A stretch of DNA of 64,000 bases from Streptomyces flaveolus (lineage in GTDB: Bacteria > Actinomycetota > Actinomycetes > Streptomycetales > Streptomycetaceae): NCBI RefSeq assembly GCF_000716535.1, contig NZ_JNWV01000011.1:213552-277551 (forward strand). The letters are read 5' to 3'. Position numbers and translations under genes: made by a program. The notes beneath the pieces were generated by a model. It searched no databases, was not told the DNA's origin, and was given only the letters and a program-made list of their open reading frames with translations. How positions within the stretch are numbered: position 1 is the first letter of the stretch; each line of letters opens with the position of its first letter. Below, in pieces: positions 27,286 to 36,087 of the stretch.

Positions 27286-28502
27286 GCGCCCGCTTCGGAC
27301 GCTGCTGGCGCGTCCTCGCCGTCCTGCTCACCGCCGTCGTCTGCCAGTCCGCGCCCGCCGCCCGGGCCGCCACGCTGCCCGAGTCCGCCACCCGGGCCAC
27401 CGGCGTGGTCACCTGGGCGGCGAGCGCCGACCGCATGGGCGAGGGCACGGCCGGCCAGGCCTACCGGCTCGTCGTCCACACCAGCGTCGGCGGCAGCGAC
27501 CTGCGCGTGCGCTTCACCAACGCCTTCGGCGACCGGCCGCTGACCCTGGACGGCGTCTACGCGGGAGTGCGCGCCCAGGGCGCCGCCCTGCGGCCGGGCA
27601 GCAACCGGCCGCTCACCTTCGGCGGCGCCCGCACGGTCACCGTCCCGGCGGGGGCCGTCGCCTGGAGCGACCCGCTGCCCGGCCGGATCGCCGCCGGCAC
27701 CGACCTGCTCATCAGTCTGCGCACCCCGGACGCGGCCGGCCCGGCCACCGGCCACTGGATGGCGATGCAGACCTCCTACACCGGACAGGGCGAGCACACC
27801 GCCGAGGAGAGCGGAGCGAACTGGACGCAGACCACCGGGTCCTGGTGGTACATCGACTCCGTCGCCGTACGGCCCTCCCGGCCGGCCGACGGTGCCGTGG
27901 CCGCGCTCGGCGACTCCATCACCGACGGCTGGCAGTCCACCACCGACCTGAACCGCCGCTGGCCCGACTACCTCGCCCGGCGTCTGCACGCGGCCGGCGG
28001 GCCCGTCCAGGGCGTGGCCAACGAGGGCATCTCGGGCAACAAGGTCCTCGCGGACGGCGCCGGACAGGCCGCGCTGCACCGGCTGGACCGGGACGTGCTG
28101 TCCCAGCCCGGGGTGCGCACGGTCTTCCTCTTCGAAGGCGTGAACGACATCAAGGCCCACACCGGTGTCACCGCGGACGATCTCATCGCCGGTTACCGGG
28201 AGATCGCCCGGCGGGCGCACGCGGCGGGCAAGTGCGTGGTCGCCGCGACCGTCGCACCGTTCAAGGGCTGGTCGGAATGGGACCCGGCCGCAGAGGCCGT
28301 ACGACAGGAGGTGAACCGGTTCGTGCGCGGCAGCGACGACGTCGACGCCGTCACCGACTTCGACCGCGTGCTGCGCAGCCCGTACGACCCCGAGCGCTTG
28401 CTGCCGTTCCTCGACGGCGGCGATCACCTGCACCCCAACGACAAGGGCATGCAGGCCATGGCCGACGCCGTCGACCTGGACGGCCTCGACTGCGCCCGCT
28501 GA
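27282..28502 (+). CDS. secreted SGNH/GDSL-family esterase
   Basis: A 406-residue exported SGNH hydrolase. Seen: a signal peptide ending ARA around residue 28, an N-terminal jelly-roll-like domain (40-200), then the hydrolase blocks GDSITDGW (Ser212), NEGISGNKVL, FEGVNDI and GDHLHP (Asp381, His384), the complete catalytic set. The start is a GTG overlapping the GH95 stop. Such enzymes deacetylate or de-esterify polysaccharides such as xylan or pectin, which fits clustering with side-chain glycosidases. The exact ester bond is unknown. Confidence 0.92.
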   Translation: MSARFGRCWRVLAVLLTAVVCQSAPAARAATLPESATRATGVVTWAASADRMGEGTAGQAYRLVVHTSVGGSDLRVRFTNAFGDRPLTLDGVYAGVRAQGAALRPGSNRPLTFGGARTVTVPAGAVAWSDPLPGRIAAGTDLLISLRTPDAAGPATGHWMAMQTSYTGQGEHTAEESGANWTQTTGSWWYIDSVAVRPSRPADGAVAALGDSITDGWQSTTDLNRRWPDYLARRLHAAGGPVQGVANEGISGNKVLADGAGQAALHRLDRDVLSQPGVRTVFLFEGVNDIKAHTGVTADDLIAGYREIARRAHAAGKCVVAATVAPFKGWSEWDPAAEAVRQEVNRFVRGSDDVDAVTDFDRVLRSPYDPERLLPFLDGGDHLHPNDKGMQAMADAVDLDGLDCAR

Positions 28503-28516
28503 GGGCCGCGCCCCGG

Positions 28517-28566
28517 GGAACGCGACGGCCGGGCCGGGGACGACCCCGGCCCGGCCGTCGCGTTCC
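28517..28566. terminator. 23-bp-stem bidirectional terminator
   Basis: A perfect 23-bp stem (28517-28539 with 28544-28566) around the loop ACGA fills the whole space between the convergent esterase and ZnF-UBP genes. The right arm ends directly against the stop codon of the latter. Confidence 0.92.
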
Positions 28567-28917
28567 TCAGCGCAGCGTCCGCGCCCAGTCCGCCGGCACC
28601 CGGCCCGCCGGACCCGGTACCGGCTGGTCGGCGGGATGGCAGTCCGGGGGAGCGAGTTCCGGCCCGGAGCCGTAGAGCTGGTCGGTGCTGAAGTCCCAGA
28701 ACCAGTCCTCGCCCGGCTCGTAGCTTTGGATGATCGGGTGTCCCGTCTCCCGGTAGTGGGCGCTGGCGTGCTTCGACGGGGAGTCGTCACAGCAGCCTAT
28801 GTGCCCGCACTGCGCGCACCGGCGGAGGTGGAACCACCAGCCGCCCGCCTCCTCGCACTCCACGCAGCCCGTGCCGCTGGGCGGGACGCTGGGGTCGATT
28901 CCGTCGATGTCGTTCAT
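28567..28917 (-). CDS. UBP-type zinc-finger protein
   Basis: A 116-residue protein built around a ZnF-UBP domain, the ubiquitin-binding zinc finger of eukaryotic deubiquitinases, also widespread in actinobacteria where no ubiquitin exists. Seen: Cys18 and Cys21 (CVEC), Cys34 and Cys37 (CAQC), GCC at 41-43 and His50, His54 and His60 (KHASAHYRETGH), then the aromatic DWFWDF. Last gene of a three-gene operon, overlapping the histidine kinase start by 4 bp (ATGA). Stable coupling to a redox-like signalling pair suggests a partner or sensor role, which is inference. Confidence 0.9.
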   Translation of the reverse strand: MNDIDGIDPSVPPSGTGCVECEEAGGWWFHLRRCAQCGHIGCCDDSPSKHASAHYRETGHPIIQSYEPGEDWFWDFSTDQLYGSGPELAPPDCHPADQPVPGPAGRVPADWARTLR

Positions 28918-30365
28918 ACCGGCTCCTCGTCGGGGGTCTCGGCGGTCAGGGGGAGCAGCACCTGGAAGCGGGTGTCACCGGGCACCGACTCGACCCGCAG
29001 GGCGCCGTGATGCTTGTTGACGACGATCCGCCAGGAGATGTCCAGGCCGAGCCCGGTGCCCTCGCCGACCGGCTTGGTGGTGAAGAACGGGTCGAAGATC
29101 CGGTCCTTGATCTCCGGCGGCACACCGGGACCGGTGTCCCGGAACTCGACCAGCAGCCGCTCGTTGTGGAGCGCCGTCCGCACGGTCAGCGTCCCCTGGC
29201 CGCCCGCGCCGTTCATGGCCGAGACGGCGTTGTCCACCAGGTTGGTCCACACCTGGTTCAGCTCGGCCGGGTACGCGGGCACCGGCGGGACCGTACGGTC
29301 GTACTCCTTGACGACCTCGATGCCCGGACCGATCTTCCCGGAGAGCATCAGCAGCGTGCTGTCGAGGAGTTCGTGCACGTCCACCACCCGGTACGGCGCC
29401 CGGTCCAGCTGCGAGTACTGCTTCGCCGCGTCGACCAGGTGCGAGATGCGGGTGGTGGAGTCCTCGATCTCGTTCATCAACAGCTCGGTCTCGATGGTGT
29501 AGTTGAGCCAGCCCACCGCGTTGGGCAGGATCTCCTCGTCCACCACCGCCGCGACGTGCTCCAGCCAGTCCACGTCGAGCCCGGCCTGCACGAAGGTGGG
29601 CGCGAGCTGCCAGCCGTGGTCGATGCCGTGGTCCTCCAGCCAGTCGGTGAGCGTGTCCTCCCGGTCGCTGGCCTCCAGCGGACTGAGCGCCGGCGCCTTC
29701 GCCACCCGCTCCGCGGTGCGCTCCTGGATCTCGACCAGGCTCACCAGCACATCGCGGGAGAACGGGCCCTCGGCGATCACGCCGAGCTTGCGCCGCATCT
29801 TGGCGACCCGCTCCCGCAGGGTCGCGGTCGCCCGGACCGCCGCCGCGGCGGGGTTGTTCAGCTCGTGCGTGAGGCCCGCCGACAGCGAGCCCAGCGCCAG
29901 CAGCCGCTCCCGCTGCCCGATCATCGCCTGGGTGTTCTTCGTCCCGAAGAACAGGCCCTCCAGCAGGTGCACGGCCATCGGGAACCACTCGCGCATGACG
30001 TCCGCGAAGAGGTCCGCCGGCAGCACGAAGAACCGCGTCGGCACCGTGACCCGCATGGAGTTGTTGTAGACCTGCCGCACCCGGTCGCCGAGGTACGCCT
30101 GCATCGCGCCCGCGTACACCCCGGGCTGCGAGGTCCGGGTGACCTCGACGTCGTCACCGCCGACCCGGCGGGACAGCACGACCGTGCCCTCGATCATCAC
30201 GAAGAAGCAGGTGGCCGGGTCGCCCTCGGTGTACACCGGGCCGGGCTGGAACAGCTCCACCCGCCCCTGCGCGCACAGCCGGCCCAGTTGCTCGGGGGTC
30301 AGCTTCTCGAAGAGGAACAGGGAGCCGATCTCCTGCGGGCTGCACGCCACGATCTGCCCGCTCAT
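28914..30365 (-). CDS. cNMP-binding-domain histidine kinase
   Basis: A 483-residue cytosolic sensor kinase. Residues 10-140 form a cyclic-nucleotide-binding (CRP-like) domain. A HisKA-type segment follows with His167 in GLTHELNNP, then a long helical stretch and a HATPase domain with LNQVWTNLVDNAVSAM, DTGPGVP and GTGLGLDIS. No transmembrane segment. It overlaps the flanking genes by 4 bp on both sides. The cognate output is presumably the receiver domain of the fused upstream protein. Whether a cyclic nucleotide, redox ligand or other signal binds is not known. Confidence 0.93.
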   Translation of the reverse strand: MSGQIVACSPQEIGSLFLFEKLTPEQLGRLCAQGRVELFQPGPVYTEGDPATCFFVMIEGTVVLSRRVGGDDVEVTRTSQPGVYAGAMQAYLGDRVRQVYNNSMRVTVPTRFFVLPADLFADVMREWFPMAVHLLEGLFFGTKNTQAMIGQRERLLALGSLSAGLTHELNNPAAAAVRATATLRERVAKMRRKLGVIAEGPFSRDVLVSLVEIQERTAERVAKAPALSPLEASDREDTLTDWLEDHGIDHGWQLAPTFVQAGLDVDWLEHVAAVVDEEILPNAVGWLNYTIETELLMNEIEDSTTRISHLVDAAKQYSQLDRAPYRVVDVHELLDSTLLMLSGKIGPGIEVVKEYDRTVPPVPAYPAELNQVWTNLVDNAVSAMNGAGGQGTLTVRTALHNERLLVEFRDTGPGVPPEIKDRIFDPFFTTKPVGEGTGLGLDISWRIVVNKHHGALRVESVPGDTRFQVLLPLTAETPDEEPV

Positions 30366-32038
30366 GACTGCTCCAGATACCGGTGGACGAGCATCACGGC
30401 CATGGCTCCCTCTCCGACGGCGGACGCGACTCGCTTGGCGGACTCGGCGCGCGCGTCACCCGCCACGAACACCCCGGGGATGCTGGTCTCCAGGTGGTAC
30501 GGCGGCCGGTCCAGCTCCCAGCCGGACGGCGGCCGCCCGTCGGCGGTCAGGTCGGGCCCGGCCAGGATGAACCCGCGCCCGTCGCGCAGCACCGTGTCGC
30601 CCAGCCAGTCGGTCAGCGGGGCGGCGCCGATGAACACGAACATCCACTGCGCGTCGACCCGCTCGGTCTCCCCGGACACCGTGTCGCGCAGCGTCAGCTG
30701 CTCCAGGTGCTCGGCGCCGTGCGCCTCCTCGACGACCGTGTGGCAGCGCACCGAGATGTTCGGTGCCTCGCTGATCTGCTGGATCAGGTAGTGCGACATG
30801 GACGCCGACAGGTCCGGGCCGCGCACCAGCAGTGTCACCGACTTCGCGCCGCGCGACAGGTACATGGCCGCCTGGCCCGCCGAGTTGGCGCCGCCGACGA
30901 TGTACACGTCCTGGCCCTGGCAGGAGGCGGCCTCGGTCAGCGCCGAGCCGTAGAACACGCCGCAGCCGGTCAGGTCGGTGCAGCCCGCCGCCTCCAGCTG
31001 GCGGTACTGCACCCCGGTCGCGAGGATCACGCTGTGCGCGGCGATCGCCGAGCCGTCCGCGAACCGTACGACCCGTGCGGCGCCGTTGACCTCCAGGCCC
31101 GTCACCTCGCGGGTGGTCAGGATCTCGGCGCCGAACTTGGCCGCCTGCCGCCGGGCCCGGTCGGTGAGCTGGGCGCCGGAGACCCCGTCGGGGAAGCCCA
31201 GGTAGTTCTCGATCCGGGAGCTCTGCCCGGCCTGCCCGCCGGTCGCCGAGCGCTCCACCAGCACGGTCCGCAGCCCCTCGGAGGCCCCGTACACGGCCGC
31301 GCCGAGCCCGGCCGGGCCGCCGCCGATCACGATGAGGTCGTAGAAGTCGGCCGTCGGCGTCGTCGCCAGGCCCACGTGGGCGGCCAGCTCGGGCGCCTCG
31401 GGCTCGACCAGGACCGTGCAGTCCGGGGTGATCACCAGCGGCAGCCGCTGCCCGTCCTGCCCCGCCGCCGCCAGCAGCCGCTGCCCCTCCGGCTCCTCCA
31501 CCGAGTACCAGCGGTACGGCACCTGGTTGCGGGCCAGGAACTCCCGCACGTCGGAGGAGCGCGCCGACCAGCGGTGCCCGACGACCTTGGTGCTGGGCAC
31601 CGGCTTGTAGGCGCTGTTGCGCCACGCGTCCAGCAGATCGTCCAGGACCGGGTAGAGCTTCTCCTCCGGAGGGTCCCAGGGCTTGAGCAGGTAGTGGTCC
31701 AGGTCGACCACGTTGATCGCGTCGATCGCCGCGTTGGTGTCCGCGTACGCGGTCAGCAGCACCCGGCGCGCCCCCGGATACACGTCGAGCGCCTGCTCCA
31801 GGAACTCGATGCCGTTCATCTGCGGCATGCGGTAGTCGGCCAGGATCACCGCGACGAGGTCGCCGCGCAGCTTCAGCTCGCGCAGCGCGTCCAGCGCGGA
31901 CTCGCCGGACTCCGCGCGCACGATCCGGTACGACTCGCCGTAGCGCCGTCTGAGATCGCGGGCGACGGCGCGGGAGACCCCCGGGTCGTCGTCCACGGTC
32001 AGGATGACGGTCCGCGCGGTGTCGGCGGCCTGTGTCAT
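30362..32038 (-). CDS. receiver / glutaredoxin-like / thioredoxin-reductase-like fusion
   Basis: A 558-residue three-part protein, the type annotated as fused response regulator/thioredoxin-disulfide reductase. Residues 8-140 are a receiver with Asp68 (ADYRMP) and Lys119 (LLKP). Residues 150-225 resemble a glutaredoxin fold (VREFLARNQVPYRWYSV) but with SARSSD where the CxxC should be. Residues 233-555 are a TrxR-like flavoprotein with IGGGPAGLGA, ENYLGFPDG, VGGANSAGQAA and VFVAGDARAE, but at the CATC position it reads GVFYGSALTEA. Neither redox Cys pair is present. First gene of the operon, with ATGA overlap into the kinase. Confidence 0.92.
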   Translation of the reverse strand: MTQAADTARTVILTVDDDPGVSRAVARDLRRRYGESYRIVRAESGESALDALRELKLRGDLVAVILADYRMPQMNGIEFLEQALDVYPGARRVLLTAYADTNAAIDAINVVDLDHYLLKPWDPPEEKLYPVLDDLLDAWRNSAYKPVPSTKVVGHRWSARSSDVREFLARNQVPYRWYSVEEPEGQRLLAAAGQDGQRLPLVITPDCTVLVEPEAPELAAHVGLATTPTADFYDLIVIGGGPAGLGAAVYGASEGLRTVLVERSATGGQAGQSSRIENYLGFPDGVSGAQLTDRARRQAAKFGAEILTTREVTGLEVNGAARVVRFADGSAIAAHSVILATGVQYRQLEAAGCTDLTGCGVFYGSALTEAASCQGQDVYIVGGANSAGQAAMYLSRGAKSVTLLVRGPDLSASMSHYLIQQISEAPNISVRCHTVVEEAHGAEHLEQLTLRDTVSGETERVDAQWMFVFIGAAPLTDWLGDTVLRDGRGFILAGPDLTADGRPPSGWELDRPPYHLETSIPGVFVAGDARAESAKRVASAVGEGAMAVMLVHRYLEQS

Positions 32039-32296
32039 ACGTCTCCCACCCGAGTTGCCGGATCCCCCCGGTCGGTGTCGTGCGGACCACCGCACCGTTC
32101 CAGGCCATCGTATGTTCGGTCCACCGGGTTGCGCTTGTCCGACGGAGACCGGTACTTGCCTCACAGCGACCACCGAGCGCGCCCGCTGTCCGGGGAACCG
32201 GTGCGACGGCCCGTGGGAGAGATCATCATGACGGTGCGCCGGTGCCCGACAGCGGGCACCCGGTACCCGAGGACGCGACGACGAGGAGGCCCACGG

Positions 32297-33163
32297 ATGA
32301 CACGCCCGATCACGGCAGGGGTGGACGGTACGGAGGAGAGCCTGGCCGCGCTGGACTGGGCGGCGCGGGAGGCCGTACGCCGGGGGCTGCCGCTGCGGGT
32401 GGTGCATGCCTGGCGGTACGCCGAGGCGCTGGCCACCGCCGACCGGGACACCCAGCGCGGCTGGGTTTCGGAGGGCGTCGCCGAGGCCGTGCGCACCGTC
32501 TCCGAGCGGCACCCCGGGCTGCCGGTGACCACCGACGTGGTGGAGGGCGCGGCCGCGCACGCGCTGGCCGGCGCGGCGGCCGAGGCCGAGATGCTGGTGC
32601 TCGGTTCGCGCGGCCACGGCCCCGTCGTCGGGTTCCTGCTGGGCTCGGTCGGCCAGCAGGTGATCGCGGAGGCGACCCGGCCCGTGGTCCTGGTGCGGGC
32701 CGGGGACCAGCCCACGGCGGAGGCGGCCGGCCGGGAGGTCGTGGTCGGCCAGCACGGTGGCCCGGAGGACAGCGCGGCGGCGCTGCGGTTCGCGTTCGAG
32801 ACGGCGGCGGCCCGCGGCGCGGCCGTCCGCGCGGTCCGGGCGTGGACCCTGCCACCGGTCTTCGCCTACAGCCCCGGTTCGCTCAGGCTGCTGGACGACG
32901 CGGGCGGTCTCGAACCGTACGAGAAGCAGGCGCTGGCCGACGCCCTCCAGCCGTGGCGGGAGCGGTTCCCCGAGGTGCCCGTGGCCGAGCACGTCGAGAT
33001 GGGCAGCGCCGGCCAGGTGCTGCTGTCGATGACCGGCCGGGCCCAGTTGATGGTGGTCGGGCGCCGGGCGCGCCGTACCGCCGTCGGCGCCCGGATCGGC
33101 TCGGTCGCGCACGGGGTGCTGCACCACGCCGACTGCCCGGTGGCCGTGGTCCCGCACGAGTGA
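32297..33163 (+). CDS. universal stress protein, tandem UspA domains
   Basis: A 288-residue protein with two UspA domains (about 3-138 and 147-286). Seen: the first domain's VDGTEESLAALDWAAREA and the ATP-binding GSRGHGPVVGFLLGSVGQQV, and in the second VVGRRARRTAVGARIGSVAHG in two adjacent conserved parts. The ATP-binding G-2x-G-9x-G pattern is better kept in the first domain. GAGGAGG ribosome-binding site 7 bp before the ATG. Divergent from the receiver/TrxR-like operon across 258 bp, and likely part of the same stress response. Confidence 0.92.
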   Translation: MTRPITAGVDGTEESLAALDWAAREAVRRGLPLRVVHAWRYAEALATADRDTQRGWVSEGVAEAVRTVSERHPGLPVTTDVVEGAAAHALAGAAAEAEMLVLGSRGHGPVVGFLLGSVGQQVIAEATRPVVLVRAGDQPTAEAAGREVVVGQHGGPEDSAAALRFAFETAAARGAAVRAVRAWTLPPVFAYSPGSLRLLDDAGGLEPYEKQALADALQPWRERFPEVPVAEHVEMGSAGQVLLSMTGRAQLMVVGRRARRTAVGARIGSVAHGVLHHADCPVAVVPHE

Positions 33164-33164
33164 C

Positions 33165-34400
33165 CTACTCCGGGTCGGCCGTCTCCAGGCCGGCCCGGGC
33201 CTTGGGCAGCACGTTCTCGATGTAGTCCTCGACGGCGGTGTCGAGGCCTATGTCGTGCTGCGCGCGCTCGGACAGGTACCAGCGGTGTTCGAGGAGCTCG
33301 TGGTAGATCTCGGCCGGGTCCATGGAGCCGCGCAGCTCCGGCGGCACCGCCCGCACGGTCGGCCGGAACACGTCCCGCACCCAGCGGTGCGCCAGGACCT
33401 CCGGGCGGGCGGCCAGGGGGTCGCCGGGCGCGTAGTCGTCCTGGGTGGCCATCCAGCTCTCCAGGTCGTTCAGCAGCCGCCGGGCCTGGTTCTCCTCGGC
33501 GTCCAGGCCGGTCAGCCGGAGCAGCTGGCGCTGGTGGTGGCCGGCGTCGACGACCTTCGGCACGAAGGTGACGGTGTCGCCGTTGGACGAGTGCTCGATC
33601 TGCATCTCGGCGACGTCGAAGCCGAGGTCGTTCAGGCGGCGGATCCGGCGCTCGATGTAGTGGTACTTGCCCGCCGGGTACACCGAGGTGCGGGTCAGCT
33701 CCTGCCACAGCCCCTGGTAGCGGGTGCAGATCTCGTGGCCGAACTCGACCGGGTCGACGGACGGGTGCAGCGCGCCGGACGCCTCCAGGTCCAGCAGCTC
33801 GCCGCTGATGTTCACGCGGGCCAGGTCCAGGTCGTACTCCCGCTGCCCGGGGCTGAGCCGGGGGTGCAGGTCGCCGGTCTCGGCGTCGACGAGATAGGCC
33901 GCGTAGGCGCCCGCGTCCCGCCGGAACAGGGTGTTGGACAGCGAGCAGTCGCCCCAGGCGAACCCCGCCAGATGGAGGCGGACCAGCAGCACGGCGAGGG
34001 CGTCCATGAGCCGGTGCATGGTCGCCGGGCGCATGGTCGTCTCGAACATCGACCGGTACGGCATCGAGCCGCGCAGGTGCCGGGTGACGAGCACCGGCTC
34101 CAGCGGGGCGCCGGAGGGGTCGGTGCGGCCGGTGACCACGGCGAGCGGGTCGACGGCGGGGATGCCGAGCCGGTCCAGGTCGCGCAGCAGCTCGTACTCG
34201 CGCAGTGCGGGCCGCTCGGCCAGCTCCTTGACGGCGATCACCTCGTCGCCGGCGTGCGCGTAGCGCACCACGTGCCGGGAGATGCCGCGGGGGAGCGGCA
34301 CGAGGTACTCCTCGGGCCACTCCTCCAGCGGCGTGTCCCAGGGCAGGGAGAGGAGGAGCGCGGGGTGCTCCGGGTTCGTGGCGCTGATCTGCAAGGCCAT
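33165..34400 (-). CDS. DUF4032 (kinase-like) protein
   Basis: A 411-residue protein of the DUF4032 family, distantly related to lipopolysaccharide kinases. Seen: the N-terminal kinase-like lobe with VIAVKELAERPALREYELL, the loop FAWGDCSLSNTLFRRD (a degenerate catalytic loop with Asp and Asn), YLVDAETGDLHP, and a helical C-terminal half ending EDYIENVLPKARAG. The ATG at 34400 begins the conserved part. Function unknown. Convergent with the universal stress gene, with one base between the stop codons. Confidence 0.88.
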   Translation of the reverse strand: MALQISATNPEHPALLLSLPWDTPLEEWPEEYLVPLPRGISRHVVRYAHAGDEVIAVKELAERPALREYELLRDLDRLGIPAVDPLAVVTGRTDPSGAPLEPVLVTRHLRGSMPYRSMFETTMRPATMHRLMDALAVLLVRLHLAGFAWGDCSLSNTLFRRDAGAYAAYLVDAETGDLHPRLSPGQREYDLDLARVNISGELLDLEASGALHPSVDPVEFGHEICTRYQGLWQELTRTSVYPAGKYHYIERRIRRLNDLGFDVAEMQIEHSSNGDTVTFVPKVVDAGHHQRQLLRLTGLDAEENQARRLLNDLESWMATQDDYAPGDPLAARPEVLAHRWVRDVFRPTVRAVPPELRGSMDPAEIYHELLEHRWYLSERAQHDIGLDTAVEDYIENVLPKARAGLETADPE

Positions 34401-34515
34401 GGCACGAACCCTAAGGCCCCGCGCGTGTGTTCGAGGAGCCCGGTCCGTCAGGAGGCCCGGTGCTCCGGGCGGCCGGTCCTTCCGGGAGGCTCGTCGGCCC
34501 GGGACGCGCGTTCGC

Positions 34516-35262
34516 CTACGACGCTCGTTCGCGGGCCTGCTCGGCGGCGGCCCGCACCGGACCGTGGTGGACCGGTCCGTGGCCGGGCAGCAGGGTGTCG
34601 CCGTCGAGCGCGCCGACCACATCCAGGGAGGCCAGCGTGCGCGCGCGGTCGTGGTGGAAGAAGTCGGGCAGCAGTTGCGGGCCCTTGACCCGGGAGGTGG
34701 CGTGCCCGCTGACCAGGGCGTCCCCGGAGATCACGACGCCGGCGTCGGGCAGGTGGAAGACGCAGTGGCCGTCCGTGTGGCCGGGGGTGTGGACGGGGAC
34801 CGGCCGCCCCGGCAGGTCGAGCGCTCCCTCGGCGGGGAACGGCTCGGGCGCCTTGACGGGGTGCTGCTCCGTGCCGCCCACGCGGATCACGTGCACCGCC
34901 CAGGGCAGCACGCCGGGCCGCCAGGCGTTGCGGACCACGTCGGCGATGGTCGCCTGCTGAAGGAAGTCACGCCGGGCGTGCGGGACTTCGGCGGGGTGGA
35001 GATAGACGGGGGTGCCGTGGGCGGCGCGCAGGTACTCGGCGGAGCCCAGATGGTCGTTGTGCGCGTGGGTGATGAGGACGGCGGCGACCGCGTCCGGTGA
35101 ACTCCCCACCTCCGCGAGGGACTCCAGCAGCCCCTGCCGGTCCCCGGGATACCCGGTGTCCACCAGCGTGACGGCGTCACCGTCCTTGAGGATCACCCAG
35201 TTCGTGTTGTGGCCGTGCACCAGGTAGGTGCCGTCGGCCACCTGTCTTACCTCTGCCCGCAT
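34516..35262 (-). CDS. MBL-fold metallohydrolase
   Basis: A 248-residue metallo-beta-lactamase-fold enzyme. Seen: THAHNDHLG with His66, His68, Asp70 and His71, the third metal-ligand motif HTPGHTDGHCVF, GDALVSG with the bridging Asp, and the final GHGP. The two-metal site appears complete. Family members hydrolyse lactones, thioesters or other small molecules; it does not show a class-B beta-lactamase signature. AlkB lies 81 bp upstream on the same strand and may be co-transcribed. Confidence 0.9.
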   Translation of the reverse strand: MRAEVRQVADGTYLVHGHNTNWVILKDGDAVTLVDTGYPGDRQGLLESLAEVGSSPDAVAAVLITHAHNDHLGSAEYLRAAHGTPVYLHPAEVPHARRDFLQQATIADVVRNAWRPGVLPWAVHVIRVGGTEQHPVKAPEPFPAEGALDLPGRPVPVHTPGHTDGHCVFHLPDAGVVISGDALVSGHATSRVKGPQLLPDFFHHDRARTLASLDVVGALDGDTLLPGHGPVHHGPVRAAAEQARERAS

Positions 35263-35343
35263 GATCTCTCCGAGCCCTCAGCGGCGGATCGTCGGGGACA
35301 GCCAACCAGATGGGCGCTGGTCCCGCGCGAGCGGGTCCGGTCG

Positions 35344-35973
35344 TCAGTGCACACCCTGCGGGCGGAACTGGATGCTGATGCGCGGTCCCGTGGACCGGCT
35401 GGTCTTGGGGACGCAGTGCTCCCAGGTGCGCTGGCAGGAGCCGCCCATCACGATGAGGTCGCCGTGGCCGAGCGGGCGCCGGACCGCCGTACCGCCTCCG
35501 CCGGCGGGCCGCAGCAGCAGGTCGCGGGGCTCACCGACGGAGAGGATCGCGACCATCGTGTCCTCCCGGGAGCCGCGGCCGATCCGGTCGCCGTGCCAGG
35601 CGACGCTGTCCCGGCCGTCGCGGTAGTAGCACAGCCCCGCGGTGGTGAACGGCTCACCCAGCTCCTCGGCGTAGTGCCGGGACAGGGCCGTGCGGGCCTC
35701 GTCGAGGATCGGGTGGGGCAGTGGGTCCTGGGCCCGGTAGAAGGCGAGCAGGCGCGGCACGGCCACCACGTTGTCGTACATCTTGCGCTGCTCCGCCCGC
35801 CACGGGACCTCGGCCGCCAGGCGTTCGAACAGGTCGTCGGCGCCGCTCAGCCAGCCCGGGAGTACGTCGATCCAGGCGCCGGAGCCCAGCTCGGTCCGGC
35901 GCAGCCCGTCGAGCGGGCCGAGCCGCAGCTCGTCGGTCTGGTCGAACAGGGAGCCCTGGAGGTGCGTGGACAT
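35344..35973 (-). CDS. alkB: AlkB-type 2-oxoglutarate/Fe(II) dioxygenase
   Basis: A 209-residue dioxygenase that oxidatively removes alkyl groups from DNA or RNA bases. Seen: iron ligands His127 and Asp129 in WHGDRIG and His186 in WEHCVPK, then Arg198 and Arg204 in RISIQFRPQ, which hold 2-oxoglutarate; also the family's GDLIVMGGSCQRTW. Length and motif spacing fit actinobacterial AlkB homologues. It is divergent from the TetR gene, sharing the operator-bearing 114 bp, though no direct link to that regulon is implied. Confidence 0.92.
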   Translation of the reverse strand: MSTHLQGSLFDQTDELRLGPLDGLRRTELGSGAWIDVLPGWLSGADDLFERLAAEVPWRAEQRKMYDNVVAVPRLLAFYRAQDPLPHPILDEARTALSRHYAEELGEPFTTAGLCYYRDGRDSVAWHGDRIGRGSREDTMVAILSVGEPRDLLLRPAGGGGTAVRRPLGHGDLIVMGGSCQRTWEHCVPKTSRSTGPRISIQFRPQGVH

Positions 35974-36037
35974 GGGACCAGCGTACTCCTTAATCGAAAA
36001 TCCGTTCCATTTGATCAGTGCGCTCCCAGAGGGTTTC

Positions 36038-36070
36038 GATACATCGGTGTATCCGATACATTCGCGTATT
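36038..36070. promoter_or_regulatory. twin TetR operators before the FAD-dehydrogenase regulon
   Basis: GATACA-TCGG-TGTATC (36038-36053) is a perfect inverted repeat, followed 17 bp on by GATACA-TTCG-CGTATT (36055-36070), the same left arm with a weaker right arm. They sit 18-50 bp before the TetR start. Confidence 0.7.
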
Positions 36071-36087
36071 CAACGAGGGAGGCAGCC

